A stretch of DNA of 64,000 nucleotides from Sphingobacteriaceae bacterium (GCA_017745075.1 JAGIAD010000001.1:1-64000), one strand, 5' to 3'. Numbered from the stretch's first letter, positions 17,700 through 28,027 are shown. A program made the numbers and translations. Notes: a model not told the origin generated them from the sequence alone.

Positions 17700-19007
17700 T
17701 TACAATTTTACCGGTTCTTTGCGTTCGGTTTTCCTTAAGATTACCAAAAAGATTAATCCAATTATAAAAAATGATGCCAAAGCAATAATTGATTGCCGCA
17801 TATTATGCGTAATACCCTCTATAAGAGCAAAACTAAATAAACCGATAACGATGGCCAATTTCTCGGTGGCATCATAAAAACTAAAAAACGATGCGGTATC
17901 TGTAGTGTTTTCAGGAATATTTTTGGAATAGGTAGAGCGTGATAAGGACTGTATGCCCCCCATTATTAAACCTACTATTGCCGCCAGGGCATAGAACTGC
18001 GTAGCGTTAGTGATAGTATAACCATAAATGCAACATCCTATCCAGATTAATACCACAATGATCAATACATTGATATTACCCAGTTTCTTTGCCAAAAGCG
18101 ACATTAACCAGGCGCCCAAAATGGCAACCAATTGAATGATCAATATCACTGCGATCAAACTTCCGGATTCTAATTTCAAAACTTTGGCACCAAAACCGGC
18201 CGCTGCAAGCATAATCGTTTGTACGCCCATCGAATAGAAAAAGAAAGCGATAAGATAAGTTTTTAAAAAGCTCATTTGCTTCAACTGCTTCCATACCTTT
18301 ACAAATTCGCCAAAGCTACTTTTTATAATCCCTTTGCCAGCTGCTGAGGTATTGGGCAGATCTTTCGGTAAAACCCTGAACGGAATTTGGGCAAATAAAA
18401 ACCACCAGATACCTACAAGCAAAAATGAGATCTGCGCAGGCAACGATTTATCTGTTATACCGAAAAGTTCGGGTTTTAATACAAAAACAAAGCAGATTAA
18501 CTGTAATAAAACACTTCCAACATAGCCATAAGAAAAACCCTGGGCGCTCACCTTATCCTGATTTTCGGTAGAAGCAATGATTGGCAGGTAAGAATTGTTA
18601 AACATTACACCACCTACATAACCCATGGCAGCCAGAACAAAGCAGATAATTCCTGCTTCCAAAGTTTCAAGTTTAAAGAAAAACAATCCCATACATGCAA
18701 TTGAGCCTATATACGTAAACAATTGCATAAAAAATTTCTTTTTTCCCTTAGTGTCGGCATAAGACGACAATATTGGCAGCAAAACCACCATAATCAGGTA
18801 AGCGAATGATAGTGCATAATTGGATAAAACCGTATTAATAAAAGTTTTTCCGAAAAAGGTAACTTCATCTCCATGTTCCTTTGTAGTGGTAATAGCTACG
18901 TAATAAACGGGAAAAATTGTTGAGGTGATTACCAGGTTATAGGCAGAATTTGCCCAATCGAAGAAAGCCCAAGAACGGATGGTTTTCTTATTGTCTTTTT
19001 CTATCAT
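17700..19007 (-). CDS. UMF1-family MFS transporter
   Basis: A 435-aa MFS protein with about twelve membrane helices. The opening SWAFFDWANSAYNLVITSTIFPVYY is diagnostic of the UMF1/Atg22-like branch. A typical MFS loop follows helix 2-3 (YADTKGKKKFFMQ) and the late helix-rich half has GGIQSLSRSTYSKNIPENT. Substrates in bacteria are not established. It is upstream of the LutA-like gene by 19 bp, which might point to an organic acid, but that is only an inference. Confidence 0.88.
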   Translation of the reverse strand: MIEKDNKKTIRSWAFFDWANSAYNLVITSTIFPVYYVAITTTKEHGDEVTFFGKTFINTVLSNYALSFAYLIMVVLLPILSSYADTKGKKKFFMQLFTYIGSIACMGLFFFKLETLEAGIICFVLAAMGYVGGVMFNNSYLPIIASTENQDKVSAQGFSYGYVGSVLLQLICFVFVLKPELFGITDKSLPAQISFLLVGIWWFLFAQIPFRVLPKDLPNTSAAGKGIIKSSFGEFVKVWKQLKQMSFLKTYLIAFFFYSMGVQTIMLAAAGFGAKVLKLESGSLIAVILIIQLVAILGAWLMSLLAKKLGNINVLIIVVLIWIGCCIYGYTITNATQFYALAAIVGLIMGGIQSLSRSTYSKNIPENTTDTASFFSFYDATEKLAIVIGLFSFALIEGITHNMRQSIIALASFFIIGLIFLVILRKTERKEPVKL

Positions 19008-19105
19008 TGTTTTCGCTTCGCGGAAAGATTATTGATTGTTTGATTATGCAGGTTAATAGTTCATCACAAAACTAATATTTTATTGCTAACTTATCAGGCC
19101 ATTTT

Positions 19106-19178
19106 TCTCACATCTCACATCTCACATCTCACATCTCACATCTCACATCTCACATCTCACATCTCACATCTCACATCT
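19106..19178. repeat. 7-bp tandem repeat (TCTCACA)n touching the recQ stop codon
   Basis: About 10.4 uninterrupted copies of the heptamer TCTCACA over 73 bp. On the minus strand it reads as repeated ATGTGAG immediately after the recQ TAG (19179-19177), so the repeat shares bases with the stop codon. A homogeneous short tandem array like this is likely to vary in copy number. Confidence 0.97.
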
Positions 19179-21069
19179 AAATATAATACTTCTTCCCATC
19201 AGTTTTAATCTTACCCGCATCTAATAATTCTCTAATGGCATCAATTCTTTCTGTTTCAGTTCCATTTTTAATGTTGGTAACCATGTCATCAAGGCTTAAA
19301 GGTTGCTGCTGAAGTAAAGAGATGATTTCGAACTCAATTTCCTCTCTCATTTTCCCCTGGTTCTCTGCTCTTTTTTCGGCCAGGCAAACATCGCAGACAC
19401 CGCATTTTACCGCATGATGCTCATCAAAATAATTGAGCAGCTGAATGCTTCTGCAAACATTTGATGTAGCATAAGCCACAACCGCATTCACCTGCTTGTG
19501 TAAAATCTCTTTTCTCAGTCCGAGGTATTTTACATCAAGGTCAAAATGATCCATATCTACTCTTGGCCTAACGTATTGCAATTGCGGTTGATCGGTTTGC
19601 GGGATATAGGTAAGCAGTTCAATGCTTTGCAGTTTATTAAGCAGGGCGATAATTTCTTTATAAGAGTGTCCGGTTTTTTTTGCAAGATCAGCTTCATTTA
19701 TTTTCACAAAACCATCAAAAGCACCTCCATGCGAGCGCAGGATGGTTTTAATAACGCCATCATAAACCTTGTTTTCGATCTGGAAACGGTAAATATCTTC
19801 ATGACTGGCAATGAACATCATCCTTGAAGGCAAAAAAACACTTTCAGACAGGGTTAAGTAGCCATCATGCTCTAAAAATTTAAGTGCAGAAATGGTTTTT
19901 AATACACTTATATTAAACCTTTTGCAGAAATCGGCAATATCAAAATCGAAGGTTAAACCCTCTCCTGCGCCAAAGGCCAATTGAAAGTAATTGCCCAGGT
20001 AATGATAGGTTTTTCTGATCTCATCCGGTGAAGGAAAGCTATCTAAATACCGGGATTCCAGGCCAAGGATATCAGATTGATTGGCCAATAATACCGCATA
20101 ACTCTTTTTTTCGTCACGCCCTGCCCTTCCCGCTTCCTGGTAATAAGCTTCCAGGCTTTCGGGCAGATCGAGATGCACCACAAAACGCACATCGGCTTTG
20201 TCGATGCCCATTCCGAAAGCATTGGTAGCTACCATGATCCGGGTTTTGTTGTTTTTCCACTCTTCCTGTTTCAGAAAACGAACATCCCTTTCCAATCCGG
20301 CATGGTAAAAATCGGCCTTGATGTCATTTCGGTTAATGAAATTGGCTACTTCGGCAGTTTCCCTGCGGTTACGCACGTAAACCAATCCCGTTCCCTTCAC
20401 ATTCTGGCAGATATCGATCAGTTTTTTATATTTATCTTCATTACCAAAAACCACATAGCTTAAATTGTCTCTGGCGAAACTTTTAACAAAAACCTCCGGG
20501 TTTTTCATTTCGAGTTTCTCTATAATATCTTTCCTCACAAAATCAGTTGCAGTGGCGGTAAGTGCTAAAACAGGAACGTCTGGTAAGATTTCGCGTAGTT
20601 TGGCTATCTGTAAGTATGGTGGGCGGAAATCATAACCCCATTGCGAAATGCAGTGTGCCTCATCAACCGCAATAAGGTTTACATTCATATACGAAATCCG
20701 AACGCGTACCAAATCGGCCAATAAACGCTCTGGAGATAGGTAAAGGAATTTAATTTTGCCATAGATACAGTTATCGAGTAGAATATCGATTTCGCGTTTC
20801 CCCATTCCTGCGTAAATCGCAATAGCTTCGATCCCTTTCGATTTCAGATTTTCTACCTGATCTTTCATCAGGGCAATTAGGGGCGAAACTACAATGCAAA
20901 TGCCTTCTTTTACCATAGCAGGTACCTGAAAGCAAATCGATTTGCCACCTCCGGTGGGTAAAAGGGCTAAGCTATCTTTCCCTTCTAAAACCGAAGCAAT
21001 AATATCTTCCTGTAACGGCCTGAAAGCTTGGTATCCCCAATATTTTTGTAAAATCTCTATTGCTGTCAT
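19177..21069 (-). CDS. recQ: RecQ-family ATP-dependent DNA helicase
   Basis: A 630-aa superfamily 2 helicase. Motif I is LLPTGGGKSICFQ, motif II DEAH with CISQWGYDFRPPY (the RecQ aromatic loop), motif III ALTATAT and motif VI QEAGRAGRDEKKS. A zinc-binding RQC segment follows (CRSIQLLNYF...CGVCDVC), then a winged-helix-like tail. No HRDC domain is evident, so it is the shorter RecQ type. It unwinds 3'-5' in recombination and fork repair. Its 3' end runs into the heptamer tandem repeat. Confidence 0.95.
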   Translation of the reverse strand: MTAIEILQKYWGYQAFRPLQEDIIASVLEGKDSLALLPTGGGKSICFQVPAMVKEGICIVVSPLIALMKDQVENLKSKGIEAIAIYAGMGKREIDILLDNCIYGKIKFLYLSPERLLADLVRVRISYMNVNLIAVDEAHCISQWGYDFRPPYLQIAKLREILPDVPVLALTATATDFVRKDIIEKLEMKNPEVFVKSFARDNLSYVVFGNEDKYKKLIDICQNVKGTGLVYVRNRRETAEVANFINRNDIKADFYHAGLERDVRFLKQEEWKNNKTRIMVATNAFGMGIDKADVRFVVHLDLPESLEAYYQEAGRAGRDEKKSYAVLLANQSDILGLESRYLDSFPSPDEIRKTYHYLGNYFQLAFGAGEGLTFDFDIADFCKRFNISVLKTISALKFLEHDGYLTLSESVFLPSRMMFIASHEDIYRFQIENKVYDGVIKTILRSHGGAFDGFVKINEADLAKKTGHSYKEIIALLNKLQSIELLTYIPQTDQPQLQYVRPRVDMDHFDLDVKYLGLRKEILHKQVNAVVAYATSNVCRSIQLLNYFDEHHAVKCGVCDVCLAEKRAENQGKMREEIEFEIISLLQQQPLSLDDMVTNIKNGTETERIDAIRELLDAGKIKTDGKKYYI

Positions 21070-21141
21070 AAATCGGCGGTATCAAAACTATAAAAAAGCT
21101 GTTGATATTGCTAAATTGCGGCACAATTAATCAAAAATTTG

Positions 21142-24100
21142 ATGAAACACCTCTATTTTCTATCTGCTCTCTCATTGCTGTTTTTCAGTTCTAATGCCCA
21201 GGAAAAAAAATGGGACATCGAAAAATATCAGGGTACTACAAAAAACTTCACCCTAAATACAGATGAAGGCACCTGGATGAACCTTGATGTAAGTGCCGAT
21301 GGACAAGAAATTGTTTTTGATTTGCTGGGCGATATCTATGTGATGCCGATTACCGGTGGCGTGGCTAAACTGATCAGTGGAGGTGCTGCCTGGGATGTAC
21401 AGCCGAGGTTTAGTCCAAACGGGAAGTACATCTCTTATACAAGCGATAAAAGCGGAGGTGATAATATCTGGATCATGAACCGTGATGGTTCGGGCAAGAA
21501 ACAGATTACCAAAGAGAATTTCAGGTTATTGAATAATGCCACCTGGATGCCCAATAGCGAATACCTGGTGGCCAGAAAGCATTTTACGGCAACCCGATCA
21601 TTAGGCGCCGGTGAAATGTGGATGTACAGCATAAATGGTGGCGATGGTGTACAATTAACAAAGCGAAAAAATGACCAACAGGATGCTGGTGAGCCAAATA
21701 TTTCGCCAGACGGAAGGTACGTTTATTTTAGTGAGGATGTTAGTCCGGGGCCGAATTTCGAATACAGCAAAGATCCTAACGGAACCATTTATGCGATACG
21801 TCAGCTCGATTTAACCACAGGAAAATTAACCACCTTGATTAATGAACAGGGCGGTGCCTGCAGGCCTCAGGTTTCTCCTGATGGAAACATGATTGCTTTT
21901 GTAAAACGCGTCCGTTTAAAATCTACTTTGTACGTGCAAAACCTTAAAACTGGTGAAGAATGGCCTGTAAATGAAGATTTGTCTCACGATCAGCAGGAAA
22001 CCTGGGCCATTTTTGGTGTTTACCCGAATTTTGCGTGGACCCCAGACAGCAAAAGCATCGTTTTTTATGCAAAAGGCAAAATCAGAAAAACAGAAATCAG
22101 CACGCTGATCAATACCATAATTCCTTTTCAGGCCAATACCATTCAAACGGTACAACAGGCCTTACATTTTGAGCAGCAGGTTTTCAGCAACGAGTTTTCA
22201 TCCAAAATGTTGAGACAACTGACCACCTCGCCCGATGGAAAAACAATCGTTTTTAACGCTGCAGGATATCTGTATAAGCAGGAATTACCAATAGGAATAC
22301 CGGAAAGATTAACAAATGGTTTAGATTTCGAATTCGAACCGGCTTTTAGTCCGGATGGGAAATATGTAGTTTATACCACCTGGAGTGATGAATTGCGCGG
22401 AGCAATAAAAAGGACTGATCTCAAATCAGGTAAAACCATCACCCTGAGCGATGAAAAAGGTTTTTATTATTCCCCACAATATTCGACCAAAGGTGATCGG
22501 ATTGTTTTCAGAAAAGGAAGCGGAAATGATGTTTTGGGCTACAATTATGGCCGTGGAACCGGAATTTTCATTATGCCGGCCAGTGGAGGTGCGAAAACTT
22601 TGGTTTCCGATAACGGCATCCGCCCCCAGTTTAACAATACCGATACCCGCATTTATTTCCAAAGTTATGCAGATGGCAAAAAAGCGCTAAAAAGCATTGA
22701 TTTAAACGGTGCAAATGAAAGAACACATTTTACTTCACAATATGCCAACCAGTTTGTTATCAGTCCTGATAATAAATGGCTGGCATTTAACGAGCTTTTT
22801 AATGTTTACATCACGCCAATGATCAATATTGGAACTGCTCAGGATGCTTCTGCAGGAAATAAAGCCATCCCGGTTACCAAAGTAACTACCGATGGCGGAA
22901 CCTATATCCAATGGAGTGCCGATAGTAAAACCCTGCACTGGACATTAGGGCCAAAATATTTCACCATTAATGTAAACAATGCTTTTAATTTTGATGGAAC
23001 CACCCCGAAAACCGAAGCCTCATCTATTGATATTAATTTGGTTTTAAAAGCCGATGTTCCTACCGGAACCGTGGCTTTAAAGGGTGCCAGGATCATTTCA
23101 ATGAAAGGTGATGAAGTAATTGAAAATGGAACCATTCTTACCGACGGTAATAAAATTACAGCAATCGGAAAATCTGATGCGGTAACCATCCCTGCTAATG
23201 CCAAGATAATTGATGTTAATGGCAAAACCATTATGCCTGGCATTGTTGATGTTCATGCACATTTACGTACCAGCCCGGATGGAATTACGCCGCAGAGTGA
23301 CTGGAGTTATATGGCAAATTTAGCCTTTGGCGTAACTACTTCGCACGATCCATCAAGCAATACGGAAATGGTTTTTAGCCAAAGCGAAATGCTTAAGGCA
23401 GGTAGAATGATTGGACCAAGGGTTTATTCTACCGGTTCTATTTTATACGGTGCTGATGGCGATTTTAAAGTGGTGATTAACAGTTTGGATGATGCACTGG
23501 CCAATTTACGCAGGTTAAAAGCAGTTGGTGCCTTTTCGGTAAAATCATACAATCAGCCACGCAGAGAGCAGCGCCAGCAGATTTTAGAAGCAGCGCGGCA
23601 GTTAAAAATGGAAGTTGTACCCGAAGGAGGCTCTACTTTTTTCACCAACATGAATATGGTTGCTGATGGGCATACCGGAATTGAGCACAGTATCCCGGTT
23701 TTACCCGTTTATAAAGATGTAACTACGCTTTGGAACAATACCGATGTGGCTTATACCCCTACTTTAATTGTGGCTTATGGTGGCCAGTGGGGCGAAAATT
23801 ATTGGTATGACAGAACCAATGTTTGGGAAAACGAAAAGCTGATGACCTTCACTCCCCGCTCAATTATTGATGCTAGGGCAAGACGCAGAACTACTTCTGA
23901 ATATAGCGATTATAACCACATTGATATTGCCAAGGCAGCCAAACAGATTGCCGACGGTGGCACAAAAGTTAACCTTGGCGCACACGGACAGATTCAGGGT
24001 TTAGGAGCACATTGGGAATTGTGGATGTTGGTTCAAGGTGGTTTTAGTCCGCTGCAGGCCATTAGGGCAGCCACATTAAATGGCGCCAGCTATCTGGGTA

Positions 24101-24369
24101 TGAATAAAGAAATCGGTTCATTAGAAGTGGGTAAATTAGCTGATATGGTGATTATGGATGCTAACCCTTTGGATGACATCAGAAATTCGGAAAAAATCAA
24201 ATATGTGATGATCAATGGCCGTCTTTATGATAGTGTCACCTTAAACGAAGTAGGTACAAGAGAGAAACTTCGCGGCAAATTGTGGTTCGAAAATGTTAAG
24301 GGAAATGGTTATATCATTCCAAGCGGAGAATCAGAAACCTGGACTTTTACGGTTCCGCATTGTGATTAA
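21142..24369 (+). CDS. Exported TolB-like beta-propeller / amidohydrolase fusion protein
   Basis: A 1075-aa exported protein (signal peptide ending SSNAQ). Residues of about 45-600 form repeated PD40/TolB propeller blades (DVQPRFSPNGKYISYTSD, EFEPAFSPDGKYVVYTTW). From about 650 an amidohydrolase barrel begins, with metal ligands in GIVDVHAHLRTSP and later HTGIEHSIPV and LGAHGQIQGLGAHWE, ending in the typical SLEVGKLADMVIMDANP. This pairing is known in Bacteroidota and probably acts on peptides or cyclic amides in the periplasm. The track starts at a TTG one codon before the ATG at 21142, which I prefer. Confidence 0.9.
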   Translation: MKHLYFLSALSLLFFSSNAQEKKWDIEKYQGTTKNFTLNTDEGTWMNLDVSADGQEIVFDLLGDIYVMPITGGVAKLISGGAAWDVQPRFSPNGKYISYTSDKSGGDNIWIMNRDGSGKKQITKENFRLLNNATWMPNSEYLVARKHFTATRSLGAGEMWMYSINGGDGVQLTKRKNDQQDAGEPNISPDGRYVYFSEDVSPGPNFEYSKDPNGTIYAIRQLDLTTGKLTTLINEQGGACRPQVSPDGNMIAFVKRVRLKSTLYVQNLKTGEEWPVNEDLSHDQQETWAIFGVYPNFAWTPDSKSIVFYAKGKIRKTEISTLINTIIPFQANTIQTVQQALHFEQQVFSNEFSSKMLRQLTTSPDGKTIVFNAAGYLYKQELPIGIPERLTNGLDFEFEPAFSPDGKYVVYTTWSDELRGAIKRTDLKSGKTITLSDEKGFYYSPQYSTKGDRIVFRKGSGNDVLGYNYGRGTGIFIMPASGGAKTLVSDNGIRPQFNNTDTRIYFQSYADGKKALKSIDLNGANERTHFTSQYANQFVISPDNKWLAFNELFNVYITPMINIGTAQDASAGNKAIPVTKVTTDGGTYIQWSADSKTLHWTLGPKYFTINVNNAFNFDGTTPKTEASSIDINLVLKADVPTGTVALKGARIISMKGDEVIENGTILTDGNKITAIGKSDAVTIPANAKIIDVNGKTIMPGIVDVHAHLRTSPDGITPQSDWSYMANLAFGVTTSHDPSSNTEMVFSQSEMLKAGRMIGPRVYSTGSILYGADGDFKVVINSLDDALANLRRLKAVGAFSVKSYNQPRREQRQQILEAARQLKMEVVPEGGSTFFTNMNMVADGHTGIEHSIPVLPVYKDVTTLWNNTDVAYTPTLIVAYGGQWGENYWYDRTNVWENEKLMTFTPRSIIDARARRRTTSEYSDYNHIDIAKAAKQIADGGTKVNLGAHGQIQGLGAHWELWMLVQGGFSPLQAIRAATLNGASYLGMNKEIGSLEVGKLADMVIMDANPLDDIRNSEKIKYVMINGRLYDSVTLNEVGTREKLRGKLWFENVKGNGYIIPSGESETWTFTVPHCD

Positions 24370-24520
24370 TAAATATGAACAATCATTAACCATATAAGAA
24401 ATATAAGATGCATGTCAGCTCGAATGGTTATATTCCGTTATGTCAAGAAATAATAAATGAATTATTAACCGCAATTGCATAGATATGTTAATGGGTTAAT
24501 AAATCTTTTTTAATACAGAT

Positions 24521-24784
24521 ATGAAGCAGAACAAGTTCTACACTACAGCATCAATTATTTTCTTAATTTTAAGCATAGCGGCTTTCTCTTATAGTGGTTA
24601 TTACATTTTGGGTATTGAAACGGTAAATCTTTTCCTGGCCCTCATTGCAATGGCCTACATCACTGCCTTTATAGCGGTAATGAAAGATAGAAAATCGGTT
24701 ATTTCATGGTCACTTCTAATATTAAATTCGATCGTACTCATTTGCATCATTTACTTTCTGACACACTTCAAAATGAAGATGTAA
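24521..24784 (+). CDS. Small membrane protein, unknown function
   Basis: An 87-aa protein with three hydrophobic segments (about 10-31, 35-54 and 62-82) and a short basic tail (HFKMKM). I do not recognise the family. It stands alone between the propeller/amidohydrolase gene and the convergent radical SAM gene, with its own 150-bp upstream region. Composition is consistent with a real protein. Confidence 0.6.
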   Translation: MKQNKFYTTASIIFLILSIAAFSYSGYYILGIETVNLFLALIAMAYITAFIAVMKDRKSVISWSLLILNSIVLICIIYFLTHFKMKM

Positions 24785-24838
24785 TGATACCCATGTAGGT
24801 TTTGATACAACTCGTTACCTTTTCAAAGCTCTCATACC

Positions 24839-24867
24839 TGTCATTCTGAACGCAGTGAAGAATCTTT
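24839..24867. repeat. Fragment of a dispersed intergenic repeat
   Basis: TGTCATTCTGAACGCAGTG and the following AAGAATCTT match the left half of the common Bacteroidota GTCATTCTGAGC...GAAGAATCT element. The right half is missing. It lies between convergent genes. Confidence 0.45.
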
Positions 24868-24928
24868 AATATGAAAAGGTATCATTAAAAATAAAGTACG
24901 ACAGTCTACCTAATTTTTTGAGAAGTGC

Positions 24929-27145
24929 TCACAAAACCAACAAGCCGTATTCTCTTAATGTATTGATCGGTTTAGAATACCAGAAAAGTTCAAAATTTTC
25001 CAATTCGCTCTCAAAATCGGCCTTAATCTCTTGAAAAGTATATACTTTTTCATTTGAGATCGAAATTTTATTTAAAATGGCGGTTAACCATTCGCCTTCT
25101 TTTTTATTCGTTTGAACCGTAAAAGTTTCCTTTTTATCGTGAAATGTGAGGGAAGCCATTTCCCAGGTATTTCCTTTTTTCGACTTCGTAAAATAATCAG
25201 AAGTGGGCCTTCCCCCTATCCATACTACTTTCGCGGTAGGTTTCGTGTTAAAATGATCACTATCATTTAAAGCCTTTTCGATAAAATCAGCAGGAATTTT
25301 AGTTCTGGGGATTTTAAAATCAAACCAATCCTGCAGTTCGTAATCAAAACAGATACCATGCATAAAATTAAAAAGTGATTTTTTCAATCCGTAGCTGAAT
25401 TTATTGTGGTCGATCCCGGTTTTATCGGTATAATTAATATCGTTATTGGCAAAAGTCCCAATTACTTCGGTTTCTTTAACTACTCCAAATTTTTCAGGAT
25501 ACATCCCAACCGGGCTATGCGCGGTCATGGCAAACTGATGCCAAAAGCCCGATTGCAGTATGCCCATTTCAAACAACTGACGTACCATCTCTAAGCTATC
25601 AACCGTTTCCTGTACCGTTTGAGTAGGATAACCATACATTAAATAAGCATGCACCATAATCCCGGCTTCGGTGAAATTACGGGTTACCTTTGCTACCTGT
25701 TCTACAGTAACACCTTTATCGATCAGTTTTAACAAGCGATCGGATGCTACTTCCAATCCACCTGAAACAGCAATACAACCGGAAGCCTTGAGCAACAAAC
25801 ATAAATCCCGGTTAAAGCTTTTTTCGAAACGGATGTTTGTCCACCAGGTAACCGCCAGTTTCCTTCTGATGATCTCTAAAGCTACTTCGCGCATCAGCGC
25901 CGGCGGCGCCGCTTCATCCACAAAGTGGAATCCATTCTGTCCGGTTTTGGCATATAAATCTTCTACGCGGTCAACAATTAATTTGGCAGCAACAGGTTCG
26001 TAAACTTTGATATAATCCAATGAAATATCGCAAAAGGTACACTTGCCCCAATAACAACCATGTGCCATGGTAAGTTTATTCCAACGCCCGTCGCTCCACA
26101 TGCGGTGCATAGGGTTAACAATTTCAATTACTGAAATATACTTATCCAAAAGCAGGCCTGTATAATCTGGTGTGCCTATGTCTGCTTGTTTGTAATCGTT
26201 TCTGAAAGCATCGTTGCGATAAGCCACTTTACCATTCTCGAGCAGAAAGGTTCTTTTATAAAAATGGGCTTCTGCTGGCGTGGGATGTGTAAGGTTATGG
26301 TACAACAATTCGATCGGCAGCTCACCATCATCCAGTGTGATGTAATCAAAAAACTCAAAAACCCGCGCATCCGACAACGACCTTAATTCGGTATTTGGGA
26401 AACCACCGCCCATAGAAACCGCAATTTCAGGGTGGTTGGCTTTTATCCATTGGGCGCAACGGAAAGCACTGTACAAATTGCCCGGAAAAGGAACAGAAAT
26501 CAAAAATAATTTAGGTTGTACCGTTTCAATTTTTTCTTTTAAAACCGAAATCAGGATAGAATCAATATATGTAGGCTCTTTTAATAGAGCATCATATAAC
26601 TCATCAAAAGAGTTTGCACTTCTGCCTAAACGTTCGGCATAGCGGCTAAAACCAAAATTTTCATCGATGCACTCTACAATATAATCGGATATATCTTCGA
26701 GATAAAGTGTAGCTAAATGTTTTGCTTTATCCTGTGTGCCCATGGCCCCAAAAGCCCAGTCTAGCTCTTCTAATTGCGAAAAGCGCGAAGCCTGGGGCAA
26801 AAAATCATCACTACAGATTTGTAAGGCCAGGGTTGGGTTTTTCCCCTGAAGGAAGGCGATTACTGCATCGATGGTTTTTAAATACTCATCCTGTAAAGCA
26901 AAAATACGTTTGGCATTTTCGCTTTTAGGTTTTTGATTATCTACGACCTGGCTATGCCCAGCGTGAGAGAATAAATTCTGTAATCCTTTTTTAGAAAATA
27001 ACTCCAAAATCACTTCAATCCCTAAATCGGCCTGCGTTGCACTTATATTTTTGGTATTCAGAAAACCTTTTATATACGCCGTTGCCGGATATGGAGTATT
27101 CAGCTGGGTAAACGGTGGTGTAATGGCAAGGATTTCGGTTTTCAA
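24929..27145 (-). CDS. B12-binding-domain radical SAM protein
   Basis: A protein of about 738 aa. The N-terminal part resembles a cobalamin-binding Rossmann domain (LISVPFPGNLYSAFRCAQWI, SMGGGFPNTELR). The radical SAM core has CYWGKCTFCD, a C-x4-C-x2-C cluster motif rather than the usual C-x3-C-x2-C. Reaction and substrate are unknown. The tracked TTG start at 27166 overlaps a TACTTTTG -7 box (27171-27164), so translation cannot begin there if that promoter is used; the TTG at 27145 (giving MKTEILAITPPFTQL) is preferred. There is no nearby ATG. Confidence 0.85.
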   Translation of the reverse strand: MKTEILAITPPFTQLNTPYPATAYIKGFLNTKNISATQADLGIEVILELFSKKGLQNLFSHAGHSQVVDNQKPKSENAKRIFALQDEYLKTIDAVIAFLQGKNPTLALQICSDDFLPQASRFSQLEELDWAFGAMGTQDKAKHLATLYLEDISDYIVECIDENFGFSRYAERLGRSANSFDELYDALLKEPTYIDSILISVLKEKIETVQPKLFLISVPFPGNLYSAFRCAQWIKANHPEIAVSMGGGFPNTELRSLSDARVFEFFDYITLDDGELPIELLYHNLTHPTPAEAHFYKRTFLLENGKVAYRNDAFRNDYKQADIGTPDYTGLLLDKYISVIEIVNPMHRMWSDGRWNKLTMAHGCYWGKCTFCDISLDYIKVYEPVAAKLIVDRVEDLYAKTGQNGFHFVDEAAPPALMREVALEIIRRKLAVTWWTNIRFEKSFNRDLCLLLKASGCIAVSGGLEVASDRLLKLIDKGVTVEQVAKVTRNFTEAGIMVHAYLMYGYPTQTVQETVDSLEMVRQLFEMGILQSGFWHQFAMTAHSPVGMYPEKFGVVKETEVIGTFANNDINYTDKTGIDHNKFSYGLKKSLFNFMHGICFDYELQDWFDFKIPRTKIPADFIEKALNDSDHFNTKPTAKVVWIGGRPTSDYFTKSKKGNTWEMASLTFHDKKETFTVQTNKKEGEWLTAILNKISISNEKVYTFQEIKADFESELENFELFWYSKPINTLREYGLLVL

Positions 27146-27306
27146 AAGGAATTGTTTTTTCTGCAAAAGTACGGGAATTTTTATAGAGTCGCCACCCTGA
27201 ATTTATTTCAGGTCCATTTTGCCAGAAAGATGCTGATCCCGATTCCATTAAACTAAAAGTTGAAACCATACGTTTTAACCTTATATCAACACCTTTTTCT
27301 ACCTGG

Positions 27307-28023
27307 ATGAAAGTTTTTTGTTTTTACATTCTGATGCTCTGTGCGCAAATCGGCTTTGCGCAAAAAACATTTATATTCCCTAAAATTAAAACACAAGGTA
27401 CTTCTGTTGAGCAGCTTACTCCAGTCAGCTGGAAAGTGATCGATCAGGCTAACGGCGACCTGAACAACGATGGTTCGGCAGATTTAGCGGTGGTTTTTGA
27501 ATATGATAAAACGATTGATGAAGCCCGGGTTTATGGCGACAATAGCAGTGCCATAATAAAGGAAACACAAAAACCGAGAATTTTAGCTATATTCTTCAGG
27601 GATAAATCGACAGGTATTTTTAGTTTGTCTACACAGAACAATGATTTTATCTTACGCTCAGAAGAAGGCGGAAAACTGGGCGACCCCTTGCAGCAAATTG
27701 CGATTAAAGACCAACAACTCTATCTGCGTTTTCAGGGAGGTTCAGAATGGCGATGGGAACTGGGCTATACTTTTAAATTCGAAAACAAAGATTGGTTTTT
27801 AACCAGTGCAATTAATCTTTATTACAATCAAAATAATGGTGATATGACCGAAAGGGTCTATGATTTTAAAACCCGCGAATTATTTACCACCATTGGTAAT
27901 CTGCATAACAGGGATATTGCCAATAAGAGATCCAGTGAGATTTTATACTTTTCACAACTGAGAACTTTTAAAACATTTAAAAAGCCCTGGGCCTGGGAAA
28001 TACTGCCTGATGTTTATTTGTAG
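27307..28023 (+). CDS. Secreted protein with FG-GAP-like calcium loop
   Basis: A 238-aa exported protein with a signal peptide (about 1-18, ending IGFAQ). Near residue 55 it carries NGDLNNDGSADLAVVFE, a DxNxDGxxD loop of the FG-GAP/dockerin kind that usually binds calcium. The rest is beta-rich. Only one such repeat is seen, so it is not a full integrin-type propeller. Function unknown. It is followed at once by a strong hairpin terminator. Confidence 0.7.
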   Translation: MKVFCFYILMLCAQIGFAQKTFIFPKIKTQGTSVEQLTPVSWKVIDQANGDLNNDGSADLAVVFEYDKTIDEARVYGDNSSAIIKETQKPRILAIFFRDKSTGIFSLSTQNNDFILRSEEGGKLGDPLQQIAIKDQQLYLRFQGGSEWRWELGYTFKFENKDWFLTSAINLYYNQNNGDMTERVYDFKTRELFTTIGNLHNRDIANKRSSEILYFSQLRTFKTFKKPWAWEILPDVYL

Positions 28024-28027
28024 GTCC

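Noticed and set aside
19106-19178. CRISPR-like array
   Set aside because: The units are 7 bp and contiguous with no spacers, so it is a simple tandem repeat.
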